Assembly (NCBI RefSeq): GCF_003337555.1
Contig: NZ_QPJK01000010.1
Coordinates: 213,768-277,767, forward strand
DNA from: Pseudorhodoferax soli
GTDB lineage: Bacteria; Pseudomonadota; Gammaproteobacteria; Burkholderiales; Burkholderiaceae_C
Length of the DNA: 64,000 nt
Direction of reading: 5' to 3'
Shown here: positions 17,534-28,103 of the stretch, piece after piece
How the letters are laid out: each line of letters opens with the position of its first letter
Numbering within the stretch: position 1 is the stretch's first letter
Notes under the pieces: generated by a model
The model's input: the letters and a program-made list of their open reading frames with translations, nothing else
What the model was told of the DNA's origin: nothing
Database searches by the model: none
Position numbers and translations under genes: made by a program

Positions 17534-18517
17534 CTATTCAGCCTTGATGCCGGCGGCCTTGATCACCTTGGCCCATTTGTCGACCTCGCTCTTCTGGTAG
17601 TCGCCGAGCTGGGTGGGCGTCATGTCGGAGGGCAGCATGCCGAAGCCCTTGAGCCGGGCCTGCACCTCGGGCGTGGCGACGATCTTCATGATCTCCGCGT
17701 GCAGCCGGTCGACGATGGCCTTGGGTGTGCCGGCGGGTGCGAACACCGCCTGCCAGGAGCCCATGTCGAAGCCCTTCTGGCCGGCTTCGGCGATGGTGGG
17801 AACGTCAGGCAGCGACTCCAGCCGCTTGGCGCTGCTGACCGCGATGGGCCGCAGCTTGCCCGACTGGATGTGGGGGCCGACGATCAGCGTGGTGTCGAAC
17901 ATCATGTCCACCTGGCCGCCGACCAGGTCCTGCACGGCCGGGCCGCTGCCCTTGTAGGGCACGTGCGTGAAGGCCACGCCGGACTGGTAGCCCAGCAGGG
18001 CCAGCGCCATGTGCGGCGAGGTGCCGTTGCCGGGCGAGGCCGAGGACAGGCCGCCTTGCTTGGCGCGGCTGGCGGCCAGCACGTCGTTCAAGGTCTTGTA
18101 CGGACTGCTCGCATTGACCACCAGCACGAGCGGCCCGGAGCCCAGCATGGCGACGGGCGCGAAAGACTTGACCGGGTCGTAGTCGAGCTTGGCGTACAGG
18201 CTGCCGTTGATGGAGTGCGAGCTGATGGTGCCGCCCAGGATGGTGTAGCCGTCCGGTGCCGCGCGCGCTGCGATGGCCGAGCCCACGCTGCCACCCGCGC
18301 CGCCCTTGTTGTCGATGACCACGGGCGTGCCCAGCGCGGTCGACAGCGCCGGGGCGATCACGCGGGCCAGCGTGTCGGTGTTGCCGCCGGGTGGGAACGG
18401 GACGATGTAGGTGATCGCCTTGCCGGTCGGCCAGGTGCCCTGGGCGAGTGCGGGCAGCGCGAGGGCGCTGGCGGCGAGCCCGGCGATCGCGCCTTGAACG
18501 ATCGTTCGACGGTGCAT
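17534..18517 (-). CDS. Bug-family (TctC-like) solute-binding protein
   Basis: 327-residue periplasmic receptor, first gene of the dehydratase operon. Signal MHRRTIVQGAIAGLAAS to PALAQ is followed by VPFPPGGNTDTLARVIAPAL and YKGSGPAVQDLVGG. ATG 18517 is selected because AAGGAG sits six bases upstream; the ATG at 18523 is too close to it. The promoter carries the perfect palindrome at 18576, shared with a divergent GntR gene that presumably controls it. Confidence 0.87.
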   Translation of the reverse strand: MHRRTIVQGAIAGLAASALALPALAQGTWPTGKAITYIVPFPPGGNTDTLARVIAPALSTALGTPVVIDNKGGAGGSVGSAIAARAAPDGYTILGGTISSHSINGSLYAKLDYDPVKSFAPVAMLGSGPLVLVVNASSPYKTLNDVLAASRAKQGGLSSASPGNGTSPHMALALLGYQSGVAFTHVPYKGSGPAVQDLVGGQVDMMFDTTLIVGPHIQSGKLRPIAVSSAKRLESLPDVPTIAEAGQKGFDMGSWQAVFAPAGTPKAIVDRLHAEIMKIVATPEVQARLKGFGMLPSDMTPTQLGDYQKSEVDKWAKVIKAAGIKAE

Positions 18518-18575
18518 GTTCATCTCCTTGGTGTGTTTTGCGAGGGTTTTCAGCTTGTCGGCGCAGGATTGAAAC

Positions 18576-18589
18576 ACTAATATATTAGT
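18576..18589. promoter_or_regulatory. Perfect 14-base palindrome, candidate GntR operator
   Basis: ACTAATATATTAGT is a perfect inverted repeat in the 93-base gap between the divergent dehydratase operon and GntR gene. Its AT-richness stands out from the surroundings. FCD-type GntR proteins commonly bind such sites between themselves and their targets. Confidence 0.65.
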
Positions 18590-18610
18590 ACGTCAACGCA
18601 GAATCGCCTC

Positions 18611-19309
18611 ATGAACGCCTTGCCCAAGATCCGCCTGGACCGCACGCGCCTGGCCGCGCCGCAGGTGCTGGAGCGGTTGCGCGAGGCCATTTTGGAACTG
18701 GAGCTCGTGCCCGGCACCGTGCTGGCGCGCCAGGCCCTGGCCGAGCAATTCGGCATCAGCCAGACGCCCGTGCGCGAGGCCCTGCTGCGCCTGAATGAAG
18801 AAGGGCTGGTGGACGTGTTCCCGCAGCACGCCACGGTGGTCAGCCGCATCGACCTGACGGCGGCCCGGCAGGCGCATTTCCTGCGGCGCGCGATCGAACT
18901 GGAGTTGGTGCGCGAACTGGCCGCGCAGCGCCCGCTGGGGCTGGTGGCGGCGCTGGAGCGCCAGGTGGGCCTGCAGCAGGCGCTGGCCGAGGCGCAGCAA
19001 TACGGCGAGTTCGTCGCGGCCGACCGCGCGTTCCACCGGCTGATGTATGCGGCGGCCGGCATGGAAGCTCTGTGGGAGCTGGTCGGCCGCACCTCGGGCC
19101 ATGTGGACAGGCTGCGCCGGCTGCACTTGCCCACGGCGGGCAAGACCGCGTCGATCCTGCGCGACCACCGCGCCATCACGGCCGGCATCGCGGCGGGCGA
19201 CGGCCCGGCGGCGCAGGAGGCTGTGCGCACGCATCTGTCGGGCACCTTGTCTGCAGTGGACGAGATCCGAACGCAGTTCCCGGACTATGTGGTCGATGCG
19301 GACGCTTGA
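18611..19309 (+). CDS. GntR-family regulator with FCD domain
   Basis: 232-residue regulator divergent from the dehydratase/Bug operon. Winged helix-turn-helix at about residues 15-80 (ARQALAEQFGISQTPVREALLRLNEEGLV), then a helical FCD domain with ligand-site residues in DRAFHRLMY and DHRAITAG. It most likely represses the divergent operon and itself via the palindrome 22 bases upstream of its start, responding to the sugar acid or its keto-deoxy product. Confidence 0.86.
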   Translation: MNALPKIRLDRTRLAAPQVLERLREAILELELVPGTVLARQALAEQFGISQTPVREALLRLNEEGLVDVFPQHATVVSRIDLTAARQAHFLRRAIELELVRELAAQRPLGLVAALERQVGLQQALAEAQQYGEFVAADRAFHRLMYAAAGMEALWELVGRTSGHVDRLRRLHLPTAGKTASILRDHRAITAGIAAGDGPAAQEAVRTHLSGTLSAVDEIRTQFPDYVVDADA

Positions 19310-19336
19310 GCGCCGCAAGGCCAGGCTTGCTGGGCG

Positions 19337-19723
19337 CTATGGAAGCGCCGATCCGATGTCGGTCCGCGCGAAGTCGTCGCCGACATAGAGCAGCTTGCAC
19401 CCGTGCGTCTTGGCGAGCACATAAGCAAAGCAATCGCCGTAGTTCAGCCCCGCCGGATGAATACCTTTGCCCCACAGCCCGTAGGCCTGCGCCACATCGT
19501 GTGCGCCGGCCGAGGTGACGCTGACGACTTCAAATCCCAAGCCGTCGAGCAGGCGTTCCATTTCCTCCCCCACACCGCGCCGGCCGGCGACGATCAGCGC
19601 TTCAGCCACCGTGCCGGCGGAAATCAGCAGCCGATGTTCCGCTGTGAGAACGGCTGCACAACGGTCGGCGTCAGCCTCGTCCAACACGATGGCCATCAGT
19701 GCCGAGGTATCGACCGCGATCAC
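19337..19723 (-). CDS. VapC-like PIN-domain toxin
   Basis: 128-residue PIN-domain ribonuclease of a type II toxin-antitoxin system. The first acidic residue is in VIAVDTSALMAIV, with further acidic residues in the conserved Glu position of GTVAEALIV and the C-terminal LNYGDCFAYVLA and YVGDDFARTD. The GTG start overlaps the antitoxin stop (GTGA), as usual for such pairs. It is 27 bases from the convergent GntR gene. Confidence 0.85.
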   Translation of the reverse strand: MIAVDTSALMAIVLDEADADRCAAVLTAEHRLLISAGTVAEALIVAGRRGVGEEMERLLDGLGFEVVSVTSAGAHDVAQAYGLWGKGIHPAGLNYGDCFAYVLAKTHGCKLLYVGDDFARTDIGSALP

Positions 19724-19977
19724 GCGGGCAGTCCGTCGTCGTCGTACAGCGCGTCCTGGCTGCGCGCCGCGCCGGGCCCGGGACGTGCCTTGGCCGCCCC
19801 GGCGCTGCGCACGGCGGCCAGCAGCGCCCGACGTGCCGCCTGGTTGGAGACGGGCTGCACCGGCACCAGCCGAACGGCGGGGTGGCCGTGACGTGTCAGC
19901 ACGATGTCGTCGCCCGCTTCCGCGCGGCGGACCAGGTCGGTCAGTTGCCCCTTGGCGTCGGTGACAGAGACATGCAT
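19720..19977 (-). CDS. Phd/YefM-type antitoxin
   Basis: 85-residue antitoxin. The N-terminal half matches the Phd/YefM fold (VSVTDAKGQLTDLVRRAEAGDDIVLTRHGHPAVRLV); the Ala/Pro-rich C-terminal tail ending in DALYDDDGLPA should wrap the toxin. AGGAGCC precedes the ATG. The pair is transcribed away from metH and should repress itself through the repeat immediately upstream. Confidence 0.87.
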   Translation of the reverse strand: MHVSVTDAKGQLTDLVRRAEAGDDIVLTRHGHPAVRLVPVQPVSNQAARRALLAAVRSAGAAKARPGPGAARSQDALYDDDGLPA

Positions 19978-19988
19978 GCCAGGCTCCT

Positions 19989-20016
19989 GAATGGTCCAAA
20001 GAATAGTCCAATATTC
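19989..20016. promoter_or_regulatory. Direct repeat, candidate antitoxin operator
   Basis: Two adjacent 12-base units, GAATGGTCCAAA and GAATAGTCCAAT (10 of 12 identical), end with ATTC so that GAATA and TATTC also form an inverted pair. Position 12 bases before the antitoxin start fits conditional cooperativity by the toxin-antitoxin complex. Functional assignment is inference. Confidence 0.45.
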
Positions 20017-20057
20017 TCATGGTCGGTGGCACAGCGTTGGCAACACTAGAATTCGCG

Positions 20058-20128
20058 CCTCCCAAGGAGCGTTGCAGCGGACCACCGGTCCGTCAGGCTT
20101 GGGACCGCATCCGCAACGACGCTCACCG
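20058..20128 (+). promoter_or_regulatory. S-adenosylhomocysteine (SAH) riboswitch
   Basis: The metH leader has the SAH-riboswitch pattern. GCGTTGC at 20069-20075 pairs with GCAACG plus CGC at 20113-20122; CCCAAG at 20061-20066 can form the pseudoknot with CTTGGG at 20098-20103; between them a perfect hairpin CGGACC-ACC-GGTCCG occupies 20078-20092. Known SAH switches sit before metH, metF or ahcY and turn on genes when SAH accumulates. The aptamer ends 38 bases before the metH ATG, which would suit translational or termination control. Confidence 0.88.
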
Positions 20129-20165
20129 GCCCCTTGATCGCCCGATCGGATGCCCAGGTGAGACC

Positions 20166-22937
<2,772 letters not shown>

Positions 22938-22968
22938 ACAGCCGCGCTCGGCCGCAGAGAAGGTTTTA

Positions 22969-22992
22969 CGGTGTCTTACAAATGAGACACCG
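22969..22992. repeat. 8-base perfect inverted repeat in a promoter region
   Basis: CGGTGTCT and AGACACCG flank an 8-base AT-rich spacer, 68 bases before the glycine-zipper gene. There is no T-run, so an operator is more likely than a terminator. Binding protein unknown. Confidence 0.4.
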
Positions 22993-23060
22993 GCCAGCGA
23001 CGCTGCTTGCATAGCCTTGGATCCACGGAGCGCGCTTGCGCTCTGCTTCGAGGAGTGACC

Positions 23061-23726
23061 ATGCAAGAACACCAAACTTCCCCTTCGATCCCTGCCCGCT
23101 CGGGAAACAAGACGCTGTGGATCGCCGTCGGCGCGCTGGCCGTGGCGGTCGCCGGTCTCGGCGGCACCCTGCTGGGGACGCAGTTGCCCCGCGGTGCTGC
23201 TGAGCCGCCGGCCAGCCATGCATCGGGCCTGATGCCCTTTGACGGCGCGCCCACGGCGGCGGCCAAGCCTGCCACGCACAGCGCACCGACCGCACCGGCG
23301 CCGGCGCCTCGCGTTGCGCCTGCAGTCGTCCGGGCACCGGCTGCGGCCCCTGCGGCCGCGCCCGTGGCGCGCTGCGAAAGCTGCGGCACCGTCGTCGCCG
23401 TGAGCGCCGTGCAGCGGGCCGGCCAGGGCAGCGGCGTGGGGGCGGTGGCAGGCGGCGTGGTCGGTGGCCTGTTGGGCAACCAGGTCGGCGGCGGCAGTGG
23501 TCGCGCCGTGGCCACGGTGATCGGGGCCGTGGGCGGCGGTTTTGCCGGCAACGAGGTTGAAAAGCGCGTACGGCAGAACACCGCCTACGCAGTTCGCGTC
23601 CGCATGGACGACGGCAGCGTGCGCACCGTGGAGCAGGCCGAGGCCGTGCCCGTGGGCAGCCCCGTGCTGGTGCAGAACGGCACCGCCCGGGCGCGTGGCA
23701 ACACCGCGGCCTGGAACGGCTCGTAG
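23061..23726 (+). CDS. Glycine-zipper 2TM-domain envelope protein
   Basis: 221-residue membrane-associated protein. An N-terminal helix (TLWIAVGALAVAVAGLGGTLLGTQL, shown here as two pieces of one segment at residues 18-42) anchors it; a Pro/Ala-rich linker with one Cys pair (CESCG) leads to a glycine-zipper segment, GVGAVAGGVVGGLLGNQVGG, of the SlyB/17-kDa antigen type, and a small C-terminal beta domain. Relatives are envelope-integrity or outer-membrane lipoproteins, though no lipobox is evident here. GAGGAG precedes the ATG, and a strong terminator follows. Confidence 0.8.
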   Translation: MQEHQTSPSIPARSGNKTLWIAVGALAVAVAGLGGTLLGTQLPRGAAEPPASHASGLMPFDGAPTAAAKPATHSAPTAPAPAPRVAPAVVRAPAAAPAAAPVARCESCGTVVAVSAVQRAGQGSGVGAVAGGVVGGLLGNQVGGGSGRAVATVIGAVGGGFAGNEVEKRVRQNTAYAVRVRMDDGSVRTVEQAEAVPVGSPVLVQNGTARARGNTAAWNGS

Positions 23727-23756
23727 CGCGAAAACCGTTATCCGTCATCAAAAAAA

Positions 23757-23789
23757 GGCCGGGCGCCATGCGCCCGGCCTTTTTTTTCT
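23757..23789 (+). terminator. Rho-independent terminator
   Basis: A perfect GC-rich hairpin, GGCCGGGCGC with loop CAT before GCGCCCGGCC, is followed by eight T residues and preceded by an A-run, about 30 bases after the glycine-zipper stop. The A-run would make it work in both directions. Confidence 0.92.
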
Positions 23790-24000
23790 TGACCCAGACG
23801 AGAGCACCGTCTCGCCTGCCATCGCGGCAAAACGCGCAAGTCGTAACGAAACCGGAACAAAAAATAGTTCAGATGCAGGGACGGTCAAGGGAACTATTCA
23901 CGTTCACTGACATTTTGTAGCGGTGTTCGCCTACAAAAACCAATAGCATCCGCCTACACCCGTTGAGCACGTCGCGCAACGCCCAGATCACATAAAAGTC

Positions 24001-24810
24001 ATGAAAACTTTTGAAACCTCTCCCGCCAGCGAGCGGTTTGGGCAATATTTCCGTATTGCACCAGCTTTGGACGCCGCGGCGAGAGACGAAGTGTATTTTG
24101 TGCGCCACGACGTGTACGCCCGGGAGCTGGGGTTCGAGCCGGTGCGTACCGAGCAGCGGGAGGTGGATGGCTACGACCGGCATGCGCTGCACTGCATTGT
24201 CCGGACCAATGACGACAATGTTCGTCCCGTAGGTTGTGCCCGGGTGGTGCTGACGGATCCGCGGGACCGGGATGCCCCGCTGCCCTTCGAGCAATCCTGC
24301 CGCGACACGCTGGACCGCCGCATCATCGATCCCGCGGCATTGCCGCGCGAACGCATCGCCGAGGTGTCCCGGCTGGCCGTCATGGGCGAGTTCCGCCGCC
24401 GCCGTGGCGAGCTTCACCGGCCGGTGGCCCTGTCCGCGCGCGACAGCTCGAGCGATCCCTCGGCGCGCTTTCCCAATATTCCGGTGAGCCTGTACTTTGG
24501 CGCCGTGGCGCTGGCCCAGCGTGCCGGCGTCGAATACCTGTTCACGCTGACGGAACCGCGCCTGGCCAAGCATTTCGCACGCGGCGGCGTGCAGATCGAA
24601 ACCGTCGGCGCGCCGATCGAGCACCGCGGCATGCGCATCCCCTCGCTGATGCGCGTCTCGCAGGTCTACAGCAGCCTGCGCGCGATGGTGCGTCCGATCT
24701 GGCACGAGGTGCATGCCCAGATGGACACCTGCTACCTGCTGCACGAGGCCATGGTCCAGCGGGACCTGGCCGAGGTGCCGGTCTCGCAGAGCGCGCCACT
24801 GAGCGTCTGA
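24001..24810 (+). CDS. PEP-CTERM/exosortase-associated acyltransferase-like protein
   Basis: 269-residue GNAT-fold protein resembling both acyl-homoserine-lactone synthases and the exosortase-associated acyltransferase family. The segment EVYFVRHDVYARELGFEP near residues 30-47 corresponds to the LuxI-like RxxVFxxxLGW start, and VGCARVVLTDP plus EVSRLAVMGEFRRRR follow in family order. No exosortase, PEP-CTERM protein or luxR partner is nearby. A 210-base leader with no gene precedes it. It converges on yifB with only seven bases between the stops. Confidence 0.65.
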   Translation: MKTFETSPASERFGQYFRIAPALDAAARDEVYFVRHDVYARELGFEPVRTEQREVDGYDRHALHCIVRTNDDNVRPVGCARVVLTDPRDRDAPLPFEQSCRDTLDRRIIDPAALPRERIAEVSRLAVMGEFRRRRGELHRPVALSARDSSSDPSARFPNIPVSLYFGAVALAQRAGVEYLFTLTEPRLAKHFARGGVQIETVGAPIEHRGMRIPSLMRVSQVYSSLRAMVRPIWHEVHAQMDTCYLLHEAMVQRDLAEVPVSQSAPLSV

Positions 24811-24817
24811 GGGCGGA

Positions 24818-26164
24818 TCAACCGGCCGCGGGGCTGCGCAACGCCCGGCGGTATTGCACCGCCTCGGCGACGTGGCTGGTCTGCAGCTTCTCACTGCCTT
24901 GCAGATCGGCGATGGTGCGCGCCACGCGCAGCGCGCGGTGGATGCCGCGGGCGGACCAGCCCAGCCGCGCCGCGGCATGGTTCAGGAAGCGGCTGGCCTC
25001 CTCGGTGCGTGCGGCATGGCGCTCCAGGTCCTGGCCGGCCAGGGCTTGGTTGCACTGGCCCTGCCGCTGCAGGGCCAGCGCGCGCGCCGCGGTGCAGCGC
25101 TCACGCACCGTGGCGGTGCTCTCGGCGGCCGGCGTGTCCAGCAGTTCCTGGGGCGCCAGCGCGGCAAGCTCCAGGTGCAGGTCGATCCGGTCCAGCAACG
25201 GACCGCTGAGCTTGGACTGGTAACGCACCACCTGGTCGGGGCTGCAGCGGCAGGCGCGGTGGGTGGCGCCGAAGTACCCGCAGGGGCAGGGGTTCATGGC
25301 CGCGATGAGCAGGAAGCGTGCAGGGAACTCTGCGCGCTGGGCGGCGCGGGCGATCGCGATGCGCCCCGTCTCCAGGGGCTCGCGCAGGGCTTCCAGCGCG
25401 GCACGGGGGAACTCGACCAGCTCGTCCAGAAACAGAACGCCGTGGTGCGCCAGCGAGATCTCGCCGGGCCGGGGTGGCGATCCGCCGCCGACCAGGGCCA
25501 CGGCACTGGCCGTGTGGTGTGGTGCGCGGGTGGGCCGGCGCATCCACTGCCCCAGCGAGAAAATCCCCGCCAGGCTGGCGACCGCGGCGCTTTGCAGGGC
25601 TTCCTCCGTGTGCATGGGTGGCAGCAGGTTGGCAAAGCGTTGCGCCAGCATGGATTTGCCGCTGCCCGGCGGCCCGACCAGCAGCACGCTGTGCCCGCCA
25701 GCGGCAGCGATCTCCAACGCCCGCTTGGCAGCGGACTGGCCTTTGACATCCGCCAGGTCCGGGCCCGCGGCGGCGGCCGGCGGCAGGCCTGCCTGCAGCA
25801 GGGTCCAGCCATCGCCCGCAGGCGCTGCGGGGCTGCCGCCCGGCGGAAACGCGGCCACCACGTCCAGCAGATGCCGGGCACGCACGACCTGCATGTCCGG
25901 CACCAGGGCGGCCTCCTCGGCACTGCCGGGCGGCAGGACCAGCGTGGGCGGGTGGGCCTGGCCGTGCAGCGCCAGGCTCATGGCCAGCGCGCCGTGCACG
26001 GGCCGCAGTTCGCCCGACAGCGACAGCTCCCCGGCGAACTCGTGGCCGGCCAGCCGTCCGGCGTCGACTTGTCCGCTGGCCGCCAGGATGCCCAGTGCGA
26101 TGGGCAGGTCGAAGCGGCCGGAATCCTTGGGCAGGTCGGCCGGAGCCAGGTTGACCGTCGAGCT
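24818..26164 (-). pseudogene. yifB: yifB/comM Mg-chelatase-like ATPase, 5' part cut off by island
   Basis: The C-terminal two-thirds of YifB/ComM, an AAA+ helicase that aids branch migration in natural transformation. Walker A GPPGSGKS, Walker B LFLDELVEF and the Mg-chelatase C-terminal domain with conserved Cys (NPCPCGYFG) remain. Homology is continuous back to TVNLAPADLPKDSGRFDLPI; the preceding family residues are replaced and a stop (TAG, 26165-26167) follows immediately upstream. The N-terminal barrel domain and start codon are missing, so the gene is broken at about 26158 by the inserted element. Confidence 0.9.
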
Positions 26165-26246
26165 CTATGTAATCTATCGGAATGAACACGGTAGCGCCGT
26201 CCACGAAGGACGAGGTAGGCTCTACTATGCTCGAACAGGGTAGATC
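26159..26246. other. Left terminus of island and leader of recombinase module
   Basis: 88 bases between the yifB break and the first recombinase gene. They hold a palindrome GATCATGATC at 26243-26252 that overlaps the start codon, and related CTATG/CTACTATG words. The recombination site of the element should lie here; no long terminal inverted repeat can be checked without the other end. Confidence 0.5.
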
Positions 26247-28103
26247 ATGATCGTAAGGCTGCTTCCCCAGATCGCGGTGCACACCCAGATGAAGGTGCAC
26301 CAGCGCACCTATAAGCGCACAGAGGTGTTCGACAGCCGACTGTTCCCGGCTCGGTCGCTCGCGTGGGTGTGGCCGCAGCTCCACGAGCTCGGGCGGAGGT
26401 CCCGGCTATCGCCGGAGCAGGATCAAGAAATGCGGTACTTACAGCGGGGCTTGAGGATCGCGAGCAAGCTGAAGACATGGATGGACATCGCGACAACCCG
26501 CCCGGAAGACGTCGTTCTGGAGCAGGTGCTCGCGCTGTTCAATGAGTACGAAGACAACCTTGTCACGACCGTCGGTGACAACAACAGCTCCGCCCGCCTC
26601 AGTGGGTCCATCCGAAACTTAGTGGAGCGTGTTGTAAAGAAACACTCTAAAGATGCTCGAACGTCCAACATTCGCCAGCATTACAGAGTCCGTTGCGTCA
26701 TCCGATCAAGAGGCAGGGCTTTACTCAGCGATGTGCCACATCCCGCCCGCCCGCTCATTAAGGCGCTACCTCACGAATCGCTTTCCCAGCTGACGAAGGA
26801 AACGACCGCGGTCCTAAGCTGGGATTTGGAGCAGTTCAACAGGGCCGCCGTGGCAGTCCTGCGTAGATATGAGTTGGCACTGGAAAACGTCCAGTTGCTG
26901 AGAAACCTCCGAATAGCTCCCGCTGACGGAGAAAGCATAAGAAACAAGGTTCTCCGCCTTGCTTATGTGGGAGACGAGCAGAACTGGAGTGCGGAAGAAC
27001 TCCAGACCTATGTGGCTCTGGAGCTTGAAATAAGGGAAGGCAAGGCACAAGAGTTTGGTAGACCCGAGTATCCAAAACAACGATACCCGCACAATCTAAA
27101 TGATTATATGAAAGGGCTATTGTGCGGACTTTCAAATGGCACCACTTTGCCATTCTGGCTTGACATAGAAATAGCACCTCCAGTTGAGGTGCTGCTCTCG
27201 TGTGCATTGATTATTCAGATGAAAACGGCATGGAACTTTATCTCCGTGCTCGAACTAGAGCCCCACATGCTGGTAGCGGACAAATTCCCCCTACAACTGC
27301 AATCCACCAAACCTAAAACGAAGGACAAAACGCCCATTGTTCTGATCGAGCGGTCAGATGAAGAAGTACTTTTGGCGTTGAAAGTTCTTAGGGAGAGATA
27401 TCAACGGTTGATATTGAGTGGAATTCAAGGGCCTAGCGTATTTGCAAGCTCCCGATCTGCCCGTAGCGGAAAAGGTGACGCAGTCAGCGGGTGGGATAGC
27501 TCTTTAAAAAAGTTCTGCCGTACATACAGCCTGCCCACGTGCTCCGCTGAGATGGTTAGGAATCAGGTCTTGGCCTATCGGGCAACTACACGGAGTATTT
27601 TAAGTGCGCGATCAACCGCTGGGCATCTCAGCGAAAACACCACACTAGGCTACATAAACAAAATCCTAGTCCAGCGCCTGAACTCCGCGAACTCGTTTGA
27701 GTTCGATAAGCGGTTTGACGCGACCGTACATTACATGATTGACCCGAAACGCGTTGCAAAAGACCAGAAAATTCTTGCGTATCCGATAGGCGACGGCGCA
27801 TCATGCAAATCTCCGTCGCAGCCTCCAAAGCAGGAATGGCTGGTTGATGGTGCTTGCAGTGGGCGCGAATGCCATAAAAACGGCGGCTGCCCGAACAGAA
27901 AAATAGTCATAGATTTGGCCAGAATCGAAGAGGTCGTTCGAACAAAGCGCTATTACGACGCCAACGCAATTCGACTGCTTAACGAGAACGAGGCCGCTTT
28001 TGCAGCAGATCATCTGCCCAATCTGGAGTTCAACTATGCTCTGTTCGGCCTTCTGAAGCGCGGACCCTACAGGCATCTGGTCAAGAGGTTCGACAATGAG
28101 TGA
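26247..28103 (+). CDS. Degenerate tyrosine-recombinase-like protein, first gene of module
   Basis: 618 residues, not matched to a named family with certainty. The region around residues 310-470 follows the tyrosine-recombinase pattern: a helical LLSCALIIQMKTAWNFISVLEL where the first catalytic Arg is expected (Asn in its place), a SAEMVRNQ segment where HxxR is expected (His missing), then TAGHLSENTTLGYI with the GH and a candidate Tyr near 468. A Cys cluster (GACSGRECHKNGGCPN, about 535-550) could bind zinc. It overlaps the next gene by eight bases. Probably an accessory or regulatory partner of the active recombinases. Confidence 0.6.
   Translation: MIVRLLPQIAVHTQMKVHQRTYKRTEVFDSRLFPARSLAWVWPQLHELGRRSRLSPEQDQEMRYLQRGLRIASKLKTWMDIATTRPEDVVLEQVLALFNEYEDNLVTTVGDNNSSARLSGSIRNLVERVVKKHSKDARTSNIRQHYRVRCVIRSRGRALLSDVPHPARPLIKALPHESLSQLTKETTAVLSWDLEQFNRAAVAVLRRYELALENVQLLRNLRIAPADGESIRNKVLRLAYVGDEQNWSAEELQTYVALELEIREGKAQEFGRPEYPKQRYPHNLNDYMKGLLCGLSNGTTLPFWLDIEIAPPVEVLLSCALIIQMKTAWNFISVLELEPHMLVADKFPLQLQSTKPKTKDKTPIVLIERSDEEVLLALKVLRERYQRLILSGIQGPSVFASSRSARSGKGDAVSGWDSSLKKFCRTYSLPTCSAEMVRNQVLAYRATTRSILSARSTAGHLSENTTLGYINKILVQRLNSANSFEFDKRFDATVHYMIDPKRVAKDQKILAYPIGDGASCKSPSQPPKQEWLVDGACSGRECHKNGGCPNRKIVIDLARIEEVVRTKRYYDANAIRLLNENEAAFAADHLPNLEFNYALFGLLKRGPYRHLVKRFDNE

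Noticed and set aside
15615..17600. 661-residue plus-strand frame over the dehydratase
   Set aside because: Antisense to an IlvD/Edd enzyme with all conserved motifs; no recognisable domain in this frame.
26243..26252. GATCATGATC as island attachment core
   Set aside because: A ten-base palindrome overlapping a start codon, 85 bases inside the break; no second copy can be checked, so it is not claimed as an att site.
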